Positions 8,566-17,012 of a DNA stretch of 64,000 bases are shown piece after piece. Under the pieces are notes generated by a model. That model was not told where the DNA came from. It was given only the letters and a program-made list of their open reading frames with translations, and did no database searches. Source of the stretch: Alphaproteobacteria bacterium (GTDB lineage: Bacteria > Pseudomonadota > Alphaproteobacteria > CAAGCB01 > CAG-977); assembly GCA_017616015.1 (NCBI GenBank), contig JAFZYY010000015.1, positions 1-64,000 of the forward strand, written 5' to 3'. Made by a program: the position numbers and the translations under genes. Numbering within the stretch: the first letter of the stretch is position 1; every line of letters starts with the position of its first letter.

Positions 8566-8594
8566 TTTATACTCGTCCGACGCGCAAGAGTCAA
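8566..8594 (-). promoter_or_regulatory. Sigma70-type promoter of the ffh operon
   Basis: On the minus strand, TTGACT (8594-8589) and TATAAA (8571-8566) are separated by exactly 17 bases. Transcription should start near 8559, giving a leader of about 105 bases before ffh. Confidence 0.75.
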
Positions 8595-8684
8595 CCTGAA
8601 TCTTTATTTTTTTGAAGCTTTGCTTTGATTTGACATCTTCTTTTTGTTACTCTGTCCCCGTTTCAACATTAAAGACTAAAGAGT

Positions 8685-9893
8685 ATGTCCGTTCAAATCG
8701 TCACTTTCGGCTGTCGTTTAAACACTTACGAATCTTCTGCGATACAGGAATTGGAAGGTCTGCCGGACAATATTATCGTTGTCAATACCTGCGCCGTGAC
8801 CGCGGAAGCCGAGCGGCAATGCCGGCAGACAATCCGCAAATTGAGACGCGAAAATCCGGACGCTTTTCTGGTCGTGACGGGGTGCGCGGCGCAAGTCCGT
8901 CCCGAAGTCTACGCTCAAATGCCGGAAGTCGACCGCGTCTTGGGCAACCGCGAAAAATTCAAAGCGGAAAACTTCGCTCCCGAACAACCGGAAATTCTTG
9001 TTTCCGACATCGACACGCCCGTCGATTTCGACCTGCCCGAACCCGTTTTCTTTAACGAACGATGCCGCGCTTTCATTCAGATTCAGCAAGGTTGCAACAA
9101 TCACTGCACGTTCTGCATCGTCCCGCAGGCCAGAGGCAAAAGCTCGTACCTGCCCGCCGAAAAAATCTTGCGTCACGCCGAGAAATTGGTTGAACAAGGG
9201 TATAAGGAAATCGGCCTGACCGGCGTGGACATTACGGACTATCCCGATTTCGCGAAACTGGTCGAGTCTTTAACGAAAGTGGCCGGATTAAAGCGCGTGC
9301 GGTTAGGTTCTCTCGACCCCGCGTGCGTTCATGACGATTTAATCGAACTGTTCGGCAAATCCGACGTTTTACAGCCGCATTTGCACCTGTCCGCGCAATC
9401 CGGCGACAATATGATTTTAAAACGCATGGCGCGCCGCCATTCCCGCGAGGACATACTGAGCTTATGTCAAAAATTGCGCTCCGTCCGCCCCGACATCGTT
9501 TTCGGTGCGGATTTCATCACCGGCTTTCCGACGGAAACGGACGAAATGTTCGACAACACTCTGGAACTGGTCAAACGGGCAAACATCACGCATCTGCACG
9601 TTTTTCCCTATTCCGTCCGACCGGGAACGCCCGCCGCGAAAATGCCGCAGGTTCCCGTACCCGTACGCAAGGAACGCGCGAAGATTCTCCGAAGTGTCGG
9701 AGAAAACTTGCTTTTTGAGTATATGCGGGGCAGAATAGGACAAACGGCCGAAGTTCTGTACGAAACCGACGGAAAAGGTTTGTGCGAACATTATCTGCCG
9801 GTCTTTGTCGGCGACGGTTTTTCGGCCGGCGATTTTGTTTCCGTCCGGCTGACGGGGGCTGAAAACGGCGTCTTTAAAGGGAGTGTTTTGTAA
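8685..9893 (+). CDS. mtaB: tRNA t6A37 methylthiotransferase MtaB
   Basis: 402 residues. A radical-SAM enzyme that adds a methylthio group to N6-threonylcarbamoyladenosine at position 37 of ANN-decoding tRNAs. The N-terminal UPF0004 domain has the three cluster Cys (FGCRLNTYES, VVNTCAVTAEA, TGCAAQ). The radical-SAM CxxxCxxC is CNNHCTFC in QQGCNNHCTFCIVPQARG, and a TRAM-like end follows. It precedes ftsY, a frequent alphaproteobacterial pairing. Confidence 0.93.
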   Translation: MSVQIVTFGCRLNTYESSAIQELEGLPDNIIVVNTCAVTAEAERQCRQTIRKLRRENPDAFLVVTGCAAQVRPEVYAQMPEVDRVLGNREKFKAENFAPEQPEILVSDIDTPVDFDLPEPVFFNERCRAFIQIQQGCNNHCTFCIVPQARGKSSYLPAEKILRHAEKLVEQGYKEIGLTGVDITDYPDFAKLVESLTKVAGLKRVRLGSLDPACVHDDLIELFGKSDVLQPHLHLSAQSGDNMILKRMARRHSREDILSLCQKLRSVRPDIVFGADFITGFPTETDEMFDNTLELVKRANITHLHVFPYSVRPGTPAAKMPQVPVPVRKERAKILRSVGENLLFEYMRGRIGQTAEVLYETDGKGLCEHYLPVFVGDGFSAGDFVSVRLTGAENGVFKGSVL

Positions 9894-9897
9894 CATT

Positions 9898-10830
9898 ATG
9901 GCAGGGTGGTTTGAACGGATAAAACAGGGATTGTCGCGCACGGCGGCGCCGTTGGTGACGGGCATCGAAAACCTGCTGACGAAAAGAAAGCTCGACAAAG
10001 ACGCGCTGACCGACATTGAAGACCTGCTGATTATGGCGGACGTCGGCACAAAAACGGCTTCCGCTCTGACCGCGGAACTGGCGAAGGAAAAGTTCGACAA
10101 GGAAGTCACTTCCGAAGAAGTCCGCACGTTTTTTGCCGATAAAATCGCCGCGAAGCTGGAACCTTTCGCGCAGGAATTGAAAATCGACCCCGCGAAAAAG
10201 CCTTTCGTGATTTTAATGGCGGGCGTCAACGGCGCGGGCAAAACGACGACGATCGGCAAAATGGCGCAACAGCTTAAAGACAAGGGATTGAAGGTCAGCT
10301 TTGCCGCCGCGGACACGTTCCGCGCCGCCGCCGTCGAGCAACTGAAAGTCTGGGGCGAACGCACGGGTTGTCCCGTCGTTTCGAAGCCGACCGGAGCGGA
10401 CGCCGCCGGATTGGTGTTCGACGCTTTGACGCAGGCGCGTCAGAACGGCGACGACGTTTTGTTCATCGACACGGCGGGACGCCTTCAGAACCGGTCTGAA
10501 CTGATGGACGAGCTGCAAAAAATCATTAGGATCATCAAAAAGCAAATACCGGACGCGCCGCACGCCTGTCTGCAGGTGCTGGACGCAACCGTCGGACAGA
10601 ACGCCCATTCTCAGGTTAAAATCTTTTCGGAAACGATTCCCGTTTCGGGACTGATTCTGACAAAACTGGACGGCACGGCGAAAGGTGGTGTTCTGGTCGC
10701 TTTGACGGAAGAATTCAAACTGCCGGTTTATCTGATCGGCGTGGGGGAACAAATTGACGATTTGCGCCCCTTTAAAGCGCAAGATTATGCCAAATCCTTA
10801 ATGGGATTGACTGCGAAGGAGACGTTATGA
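9898..10830 (+). CDS. ftsY: Signal recognition particle receptor FtsY
   Basis: 310 residues from the ATG at 9898 (MAGWFERIKQGL). An in-frame GTG 15 bases upstream overlaps mtaB and is less likely. It is a short form, with NG domains and almost no acidic A domain. Walker A is GVNGAGKTTTIGKMA; DTAGRLQNRSELMDEL, TKLDGTAKGG and GVGEQIDDLRPF follow. It receives SRP-ribosome complexes at the membrane. The stop overlaps the next start (ATGA at 10827-10830). Confidence 0.96.
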   Translation: MAGWFERIKQGLSRTAAPLVTGIENLLTKRKLDKDALTDIEDLLIMADVGTKTASALTAELAKEKFDKEVTSEEVRTFFADKIAAKLEPFAQELKIDPAKKPFVILMAGVNGAGKTTTIGKMAQQLKDKGLKVSFAAADTFRAAAVEQLKVWGERTGCPVVSKPTGADAAGLVFDALTQARQNGDDVLFIDTAGRLQNRSELMDELQKIIRIIKKQIPDAPHACLQVLDATVGQNAHSQVKIFSETIPVSGLILTKLDGTAKGGVLVALTEEFKLPVYLIGVGEQIDDLRPFKAQDYAKSLMGLTAKETL

Positions 10831-13637
10831 CACGCGAAAAGAAATTAGGATCGGGACTTTATTTTTCGGCGGAAGAACTCTTTCCCGCTTTATTATTGCT
10901 TTCATGCGCGTTTTTGAAAACACTCGCCGTTACGGCAACGGACGCGGGCGCTTCCGTTTTGTTTTTAACGGAATCTTCCGGACAAAACATTCCGCAAATT
11001 CTGATTGCGACCGCCGTTTTGCTTTTCATTATCTGGCCGGTTCTTTCCGCCCTTAAAGAAAAAAGCCCGTTAATCCCTTCCCTTATACTGTTCGCGGCCG
11101 CCGGCGTTTCCTTTTTGCTTTACGGCGTCGCTTCCTTTATACCCGAACCGATTCTCGCGCCGGTTGCCATGGTCTGGAAAGAAGGTTTCCGCATTCTGGC
11201 GGAAGCGGCTTTCTGGCTGACGGCTTTCCGCTTCGGCGTATTTAACGGCAAAACCCGCCTGCTTTTAGTCCTTCTGATCGCGCAGACCGTCGGCATGCTC
11301 GGAACAAGCGGTCTGATTTTACTGACGACGGAACACCCCGAAACATTGATTTTATACGCCGCCGTTTTATCCGCCGGCACAGCCTTTCTGTTAAAAATAC
11401 TGATTGACAACGGATCGGCCCCCATTCAGCTTCGTTTTGTTTCGGACAAGAAAAAAACCGGAAAAACGGGTAACGATTCCTTACAAAAGAACTTATCGTT
11501 GAGCTTCTTTATTTCTTCCGGCATTTTGTTTTTCGCCGCGGGAATTTTCCAATATTATTTCCTGATTTCCGCCGCGGAATTTTCTGCGGGACAAGAAGAT
11601 ATTCTTTCCCGTATATACAGCACTGTTCTTGCCGGAACGGCCGTCGTAACGACCGGCGCATTCTACGTCTTTTTCAAAAGCCGTCTGAGCCTTTTCGCCG
11701 GACTGTTTTTATTGCCCGTCGTTTTATTGGCAGCGGCGATCGGCGGGTGGTTTGCCCTGTTCGGCATCATCGTTGCGGCTCAGATCGTTTTCGGATTGGC
11801 CAACAGCGCGAAAGAAGCCGTTTTGCAGACAATCCCCTTAGCCGTCTCTTTAAGAACGGGATTTAAACAAACGCTGTTCCGCAAATCCGTCATTGAACCG
11901 GTCGCCCTGGCCGTCAGCGGAATATTTTTACTGATTATCGAACAAAGCGCGACCGAATTTGAATTTTTATACTTTACGGGCGGACTGGCCGTCATCGTCC
12001 TGATGGTTATCGTCGCCGTGCGTCAGGCTTATCTGGCGCAGATATTGAACATGCTGAAAAAGCATCTGTGGCGCGGCGGAAAACTGTTGCCGGCCGGCAA
12101 AGAAATCAACAGACATCTGCAGGATTGCCTGAACAGTCGGGAAACTGAAAATGTCTTATACGCTCTGCGCATTATTGAAGAATCCATAACGCCCCGTTTT
12201 CTGCATTATTTAATGAGCGCTTTGCATCATGATAACGAAGACGTGCGTTTATACGCTTTGTCGAAAATCGAAGATTTGAAATTATCTTCGGCCGTACCGG
12301 AAATATTAAGACTGTTGGAAAAAGATGACAGCGTCGCCGTGCGTCAGAACGCCGTGCGTGTCATTTGCCGTCTGGGCGGCGCCGAAGAGCGGGAAAAGGC
12401 GGTCACCCTTGTTCAGGATCCTCTTTTAAAAGAAGGAGCTCTGACCGGTTTGCTGGCCGTCGGTCGGGAAGGTGTTTTCGTCGCAATTAAATGTGTCGCC
12501 GATCTGTCCGTCTCTCCGGACAAAAACGACAGATTACTGGCTGCTGCCGTTCTCGGAAACGCCGGAAATCCCGCTTTTTATCAACCCTTACAGTCTTTGC
12601 TGGCGGATCCGGATTCGGACGTATGCAAAGCCGCTTTAAAAGCTGCCGGAAAGCTGGTCAATCCGCTGTTGCTGCCGGCTATTACGGAGACCTTCCGCTA
12701 TTCGGAATTACGGGAAGAAGCCTGCGCCGCTTTGTTGCAGTACAGAGAAACGGCTTTCAACGAAATCGATCGTATTTTGGATTCTCAAAAGTATCCCGTT
12801 CAGTTCCGTATCTTATTAACGCGTTTGGTCGCTCATATTGCTTCGCCCGAGGCGGAAAATTTCCTGTTTAAACATATTCAAATCAACGATCGGCGCGTCC
12901 GGTTTAAAATTATTAAAGCTCTGGCCTTATCGGGCTATAAAGCAAGCGGCAAAGCCGTCAACATCGTCCGTTTGTGTTTGTACGACGAAATGGAAACGGC
13001 CACCGGTATTCTGGCTGCGCTTCACGCTTTTAATAAAAATAAAGACGAAGAGCTGGATCCTTCTTTGAATATTTTGAAATCCGCGCTTAACAGAGAAATC
13101 GAATACATCAAAGAACGGGTTTTGCTTTTATTGGCGTTGTTATTTCCTTCAAAGGAATTGATTGAGTTTTTAAACACGTACAACCCGATTGTTCCCGAAA
13201 ACGAAAAGACAATCAAAATAACGGACAAACTTCTGTCCGGCGAGTTAAAAACGCTTTGTATGCCATTGTTTGAAGACAAACCCCTGCAACAGAAACTGGC
13301 GTTGTTAAGACCGCAATTCTTTCCGCCCGTTCTGCCGATCAACGGCCACATTCAGGATATTTTGGAAACGCCCGTCGGTGAAATGGCAGATTGGACGCGC
13401 GCCTGCGCCGCTTATACCGCAGGGTATGCAAAAGACATCGCTTTCGTCAACGCTTTAACGGCACTGCTTCCCGATGCGGACGCGATTGTAAGGGAAACCG
13501 CCGTCTGGGCTTTGGGCAAAATCCTGCCCCGCGAAGAAGTTGCCCGACTGATCGCCGGCAATCTGGAAGATTCTTCCGTTTATGTCGCCCGTATGGCTCG
13601 TTTTGTTACGGACGGATCGGGACAAATCGTTTTTTAG
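10827..13637 (+). CDS. NTT/MFS-like membrane protein with C-terminal HEAT repeats
   Basis: 936 residues. Residues 1-410 hold about 11-12 hydrophobic segments, with spacing and soluble loops like ATP/ADP-translocase (NTT) or MFS proteins. Residues ~420-930 are helical repeats of about 35 residues typical of HEAT (for example HHDNEDVRLYALSKIEDLKLSSAVPEILRLLEKDDSVAVRQNAVRVICRLG, seen as successive units). Multi-domain NTT-HEAT proteins, some also with a cyclic-nucleotide-binding domain, are known from non-parasitic bacteria, unlike the short NTT of Chlamydiae and Rickettsiales. The substrate is unknown. It overlaps ftsY by 4 bases and is followed 11 bases later by a separate cyclic-nucleotide-binding gene that probably works with it. 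Confidence 0.7.
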   Translation: MTREKKLGSGLYFSAEELFPALLLLSCAFLKTLAVTATDAGASVLFLTESSGQNIPQILIATAVLLFIIWPVLSALKEKSPLIPSLILFAAAGVSFLLYGVASFIPEPILAPVAMVWKEGFRILAEAAFWLTAFRFGVFNGKTRLLLVLLIAQTVGMLGTSGLILLTTEHPETLILYAAVLSAGTAFLLKILIDNGSAPIQLRFVSDKKKTGKTGNDSLQKNLSLSFFISSGILFFAAGIFQYYFLISAAEFSAGQEDILSRIYSTVLAGTAVVTTGAFYVFFKSRLSLFAGLFLLPVVLLAAAIGGWFALFGIIVAAQIVFGLANSAKEAVLQTIPLAVSLRTGFKQTLFRKSVIEPVALAVSGIFLLIIEQSATEFEFLYFTGGLAVIVLMVIVAVRQAYLAQILNMLKKHLWRGGKLLPAGKEINRHLQDCLNSRETENVLYALRIIEESITPRFLHYLMSALHHDNEDVRLYALSKIEDLKLSSAVPEILRLLEKDDSVAVRQNAVRVICRLGGAEEREKAVTLVQDPLLKEGALTGLLAVGREGVFVAIKCVADLSVSPDKNDRLLAAAVLGNAGNPAFYQPLQSLLADPDSDVCKAALKAAGKLVNPLLLPAITETFRYSELREEACAALLQYRETAFNEIDRILDSQKYPVQFRILLTRLVAHIASPEAENFLFKHIQINDRRVRFKIIKALALSGYKASGKAVNIVRLCLYDEMETATGILAALHAFNKNKDEELDPSLNILKSALNREIEYIKERVLLLLALLFPSKELIEFLNTYNPIVPENEKTIKITDKLLSGELKTLCMPLFEDKPLQQKLALLRPQFFPPVLPINGHIQDILETPVGEMADWTRACAAYTAGYAKDIAFVNALTALLPDADAIVRETAVWALGKILPREEVARLIAGNLEDSSVYVARMARFVTDGSGQIVF

Positions 13638-13648
13638 GAGTATCGAAA

Positions 13649-14065
13649 ATGCGCTTAACACTTGAAAAGGTTTTAATTTTAAAAGACATTCCGCTGTTTG
13701 CCGATTTACCGGAAGCGGCGTTGTCCGACATTATCTCCGCCAGTGAAGAAACCGCTGCGATGATCGGAACCGACATTGTCAAAGAAGGCGACGAATGGAA
13801 CGATTTGTATATCATTTTGCAGGGACAGGTCAGAGTGCATAAAAACGGTCAGACCGTCCGGGAATACAATGCGCTGACGACATTCGGAGAGCTGGCCGCG
13901 TTAGACGCCGAAACCGCCAGAGAAACTTTTACCGCTTTGGAAGATACGACGCTGTTTAAAGTATCCGGTCCCGCACTGTACCGGCTGATGAACGAACATA
14001 AGTCTTTAGAAAAGAACATGTTTAAAATGCTGTGCCGGCGCCTGCGTTCGGCTTATCAGCAATAG
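13649..14065 (+). CDS. Stand-alone cyclic-nucleotide-binding domain protein
   Basis: 138 residues from the ATG at 13649 behind AGGAG. Almost the whole chain is one CAP-like beta-roll: LKDIPLFADLPEAALSDI, then IVKEGDEWNDLYIILQGQVRVHKNGQ, then TFGELAALDAETARETFTALEDTTLFKVSGPAL, and a C-terminal helix. The phosphate-binding cassette is FGELAALDAETARETF; the Arg expected to hold the cyclic phosphate appears as R in TARET. There is no DNA-binding domain, so it is unlikely to be a transcription factor. Directly after the HEAT-repeat transporter; a detached regulatory subunit is the likely reading. Confidence 0.75.
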   Translation: MRLTLEKVLILKDIPLFADLPEAALSDIISASEETAAMIGTDIVKEGDEWNDLYIILQGQVRVHKNGQTVREYNALTTFGELAALDAETARETFTALEDTTLFKVSGPALYRLMNEHKSLEKNMFKMLCRRLRSAYQQ

Positions 14066-14066
14066 A

Positions 14067-14402
14067 CTATTTTCCGAACGATCCGACTTTGCCGACCAAT
14101 ACGCCGCCGGCATCTTTTTGCGACGTCAGAAGTTCCGTAATTTTCACGCCGATATAGCCTTCGTCCGTCACGATGACTTCGCCTTTGGCAATGGGAATTT
14201 CATTTGCCAGAATTTCCACGGGCTCGTTCATTTGGCGGTTCAGTTCAACAACGGCGCCGCGTCCCAGTTTCAGCAACTGATACACGCGCAGAAGCGTGCG
14301 CCCCAAAACAACGGATAAATCCACATTGACTTCCATCAGCGCTTCCTTATCAAACACATTTTGAAGCACGGTCGTTTTGCTTTGTTCTTTTTCCTGTTCC
14401 AT
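14067..14402 (-). CDS. fliN: FliN-like flagellar motor switch protein
   Basis: 111 residues from the ATG at 14402 behind GGGA; a TTG 24 bases upstream would overlap yejF more. The SpoA (C-ring) domain covers most of the chain: EVNVDLSVVLGRTLLRVYQLLKLGRGAVVELNRQ and EPVEILANEIPIAKGEVIVTDEGYIGVKITEL, the FliN/YscQ signature. FliN forms the base of the flagellar C-ring with FliM and FliG. No other flagellar structural gene is near. Instead it is the last gene of the yej importer operon, starting 14 bases after the yejF stop. Its short length and motif favour FliN over a secretion-system SctQ. Confidence 0.85.
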   Translation of the reverse strand: MEQEKEQSKTTVLQNVFDKEALMEVNVDLSVVLGRTLLRVYQLLKLGRGAVVELNRQMNEPVEILANEIPIAKGEVIVTDEGYIGVKITELLTSQKDAGGVLVGKVGSFGK

Positions 14403-14415
14403 TTTTCCCTGCCCG

Positions 14416-15999
14416 TTAAAAATCAAAGGCCGCCGTCATCAGTTTTTGCGTATACGGCTGCTTCGGTTCGTCGAACAAATCCGGATTTTTGCCCGATTCG
14501 ACGATTTGCCCGTCTTTCATCACATAAATGAAGTCGGCCAAAGCTTTCACCACCCGCATATCATGACTGATAAACAGATATGCCATTTTATACTGTTTTT
14601 GCAAATTTTTCAAAAGCTCTATAATCTGCGCCTGCACGGAAACGTCCAAAGCGCTGGTCGGTTCGTCCAAAACGACCAATTTCGGCCGCAGCACCAAAGC
14701 GCGGGCAATAGCGATTCTTTGTCTTTGGCCGCCGGAAAAAGCGTTCGGATAGCGGTTTAAAATATCCGTCGGCAAACTGACGTCCGTTAAAGCCTGACAA
14801 ATCAATTTCTCGCGCTCGTCCGCAGAAAGTTCCGGCCGGTGAACGCGCAAGCCTTCTCCGACAATCTGTTCTACCGTCAGCCGGGGACTGAGCGACGCGT
14901 AAGGATCCTGAAAAACAATTTGCATCTGCGTTCTCAAACGCCTTAACTTTTCGCCTTTCAAAGAGCTTAAATCCGTACCGTTGAAAATGATCCGCCCTGA
15001 ACTTGCCTGCAATTTCAGCAAAGAATATCCCAAAGTCGATTTGCCCGAGCCGCTTTCGCCAACCAGACCGACCGCCTGTCCCTCTTTAACCGACAACGAT
15101 ACGCCGTCAACCGCGTCAAGCCGAATCAACGTTTTGCCGAACAAACTTTTCTTTAACGCGAAAGAAACGGACAGATCATGACAAGACATCAATTCCTTTG
15201 AGTCTGAGGCAACTTCAACCGGTTTTCCCGACGGCCGCGAAGCCAACAACATTTTCGTATATTCATGCTGCGGATTTTGCATCACGTCTTGTGTTTCGCC
15301 TGTTTCGACGATTTCTCCGCCTTTCATCACGCACACACGCGAAGCGATCTTTGCCACTACGTCCAAATCGTGAGAAATGAATAAAACCGCTAATCCCAGC
15401 TTTTTCTGCAAGGTTTTGAGCAAACTCAATATCTGCGCCTGAATCGTTACGTCCAAAGCGGTCGTCGGTTCGTCGGCAATCAGCAAATCAGGCTTGTTGG
15501 CCAACGCCATCGCGATCATCACGCGTTGCCGTTCTCCGCCGGACAGTTCGTGCGGCAAAGCGTTCAGCCGGCGTTCCGCATCGCGCAGTCCGACCATTTT
15601 CAGCAAATCAAGGACTCTTGACGCCGCTTCCTCTTTTGTGATGTCCGTATGCAAAAGCATTGTCTCGGCCACCTGCTTTTCAATCGTATGCAACGGGTTT
15701 AAGGAAGTCATGGGTTCCTGAAAAATCATCGAAACGCGATTGCCGCGAAAATCCCGCAGAGTGTACTCGTTTGCGCCAATCAGTTCTTTACCGTTAAACT
15801 TAATCGATCCGGTCGGGTGAGAAGCATACGGATAATCCAACAACTGCATCACCGATAACGCCGTCACCGATTTGCCCGAACCGCTTTCGCCCACAAGCGC
15901 CAGCGTTTCGCCTTCTCCGATTTGAAAGGACACGCCTTTAACGACAGGCTCCGCCTTGCCGAAACGAACGCTTAAATTTTCTACGGACAGCAACGTCAT
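14416..15999 (-). CDS. yejF: Peptide ABC transporter, double ATP-binding protein YejF
   Basis: 527 residues with two complete ABC cassettes. The first has GESGSGKSVTAL and LSGGERQRVMIAMAL; the second has GESGSGKSTLGYS and FSGGQRQRIAIARAL, each with Walker B (LLIADEPTT, LVVLDEPTS). It energises the YejABEF importer, known in enterobacteria for uptake of microcin C and linked in other genera to antimicrobial-peptide tolerance. The start overlaps the yejE stop (ATGA). Confidence 0.93.
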   Translation of the reverse strand: MTLLSVENLSVRFGKAEPVVKGVSFQIGEGETLALVGESGSGKSVTALSVMQLLDYPYASHPTGSIKFNGKELIGANEYTLRDFRGNRVSMIFQEPMTSLNPLHTIEKQVAETMLLHTDITKEEAASRVLDLLKMVGLRDAERRLNALPHELSGGERQRVMIAMALANKPDLLIADEPTTALDVTIQAQILSLLKTLQKKLGLAVLFISHDLDVVAKIASRVCVMKGGEIVETGETQDVMQNPQHEYTKMLLASRPSGKPVEVASDSKELMSCHDLSVSFALKKSLFGKTLIRLDAVDGVSLSVKEGQAVGLVGESGSGKSTLGYSLLKLQASSGRIIFNGTDLSSLKGEKLRRLRTQMQIVFQDPYASLSPRLTVEQIVGEGLRVHRPELSADEREKLICQALTDVSLPTDILNRYPNAFSGGQRQRIAIARALVLRPKLVVLDEPTSALDVSVQAQIIELLKNLQKQYKMAYLFISHDMRVVKALADFIYVMKDGQIVESGKNPDLFDEPKQPYTQKLMTAAFDF

Positions 16000-17012
16000 T
16001 TGTTTTTCCTCGGATCAAAAGCGTCCCTGACGGCTTCGCCGATAAAGACGAGAACGGTTAACAAAAAGGCCAGCGACACAAAAGCGGAAGCCGCCAGCCA
16101 CGGCGCCTGCAAATTTTCTTTGCCCTGCCGCACCAAATCGCCCAAAGACGGCGACCCCGGCGGCAACCCGAATCCCAGAAAATCCAAAGCGGTCAGGGAA
16201 ACAACCGCCCCCGACAGAATAAACGGCAGATACGTCAGCGTTGCGACCATCGCGTTCGGAAAAACGTGTCTGAATATAATCGTTAAATGCGGTACGCCCA
16301 GCGCGTAGGCCGCGCGAACGTAATCAAAATTCCTGGCGCGCAAAAATTCGGCGCGCACGACGGGAACCAACGCCGTCCATGAAAACAAAAGCAACACGAA
16401 AAGCAGAGTCCAGAACCCCGGCACAATCAGACTTGAAACGATAATCAGCACAAACAGCTGCGGCAAAGAGCCCCAGATTTCCAAAAACCTCTGCGCGAAC
16501 AAATCGATTTTTCCGCCGAAATAGCCCTGCACCGCGCCGGCAAAAATTCCTATTGCGGAAGACAGTGCGGTCAAAATCAACCCGAACAACAGGGAATACC
16601 GCATGCCGTAAATCAGCCGAGCCAAAACGTCGCGTCCCAGATCGTCCGTCCCGAGCCAGTTTTCACGCGTCGGCGCGCTCGGCGCGGGCGTCGGCAGATT
16701 ATAGTTGATCGTGTCATAGCTGTATTCGATCAACGGCATGATGAAAAAGCCTTTCTCATTGATTTTCTTTTGCAGATAAGGGTCTTTAAAATCCGCCGCC
16801 GTTTTGAATTCGCCGCCGAAAACGGTTTCGGGATACTGTCTGAAAATCGGGAAATACCAGCTTCCGTCATAGCGCACGACGAGCGGTTTGTCGTTTGCGA
16901 TAAAGTCGGCCATCGACGTTAAAACCAACACAACGCAAAACACGATAAAAGCGTAAAAGCCACGCCTGTTCGCCCTGAATTTGTTCCAACGCTGTCTGAT
17001 GCGCTCATTCAT
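15996..17012 (-). CDS. yejE: Peptide ABC transporter permease YejE
   Basis: 338 residues of DppC type. One membrane segment lies near 20-38, followed by a long periplasmic loop with DGSWYFPIFRQYPETVFGGEF (typical of YejE) and the LGTDDLGRDVLARLIYGMRYSL signature. Five further segments follow, with the EAA loop at AAYALGVPHLTIIFRHVFPNA. Overlaps yejB by 8 bases. Confidence 0.93.
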   Translation of the reverse strand: MNERIRQRWNKFRANRRGFYAFIVFCVVLVLTSMADFIANDKPLVVRYDGSWYFPIFRQYPETVFGGEFKTAADFKDPYLQKKINEKGFFIMPLIEYSYDTINYNLPTPAPSAPTRENWLGTDDLGRDVLARLIYGMRYSLLFGLILTALSSAIGIFAGAVQGYFGGKIDLFAQRFLEIWGSLPQLFVLIIVSSLIVPGFWTLLFVLLLFSWTALVPVVRAEFLRARNFDYVRAAYALGVPHLTIIFRHVFPNAMVATLTYLPFILSGAVVSLTALDFLGFGLPPGSPSLGDLVRQGKENLQAPWLAASAFVSLAFLLTVLVFIGEAVRDAFDPRKNK

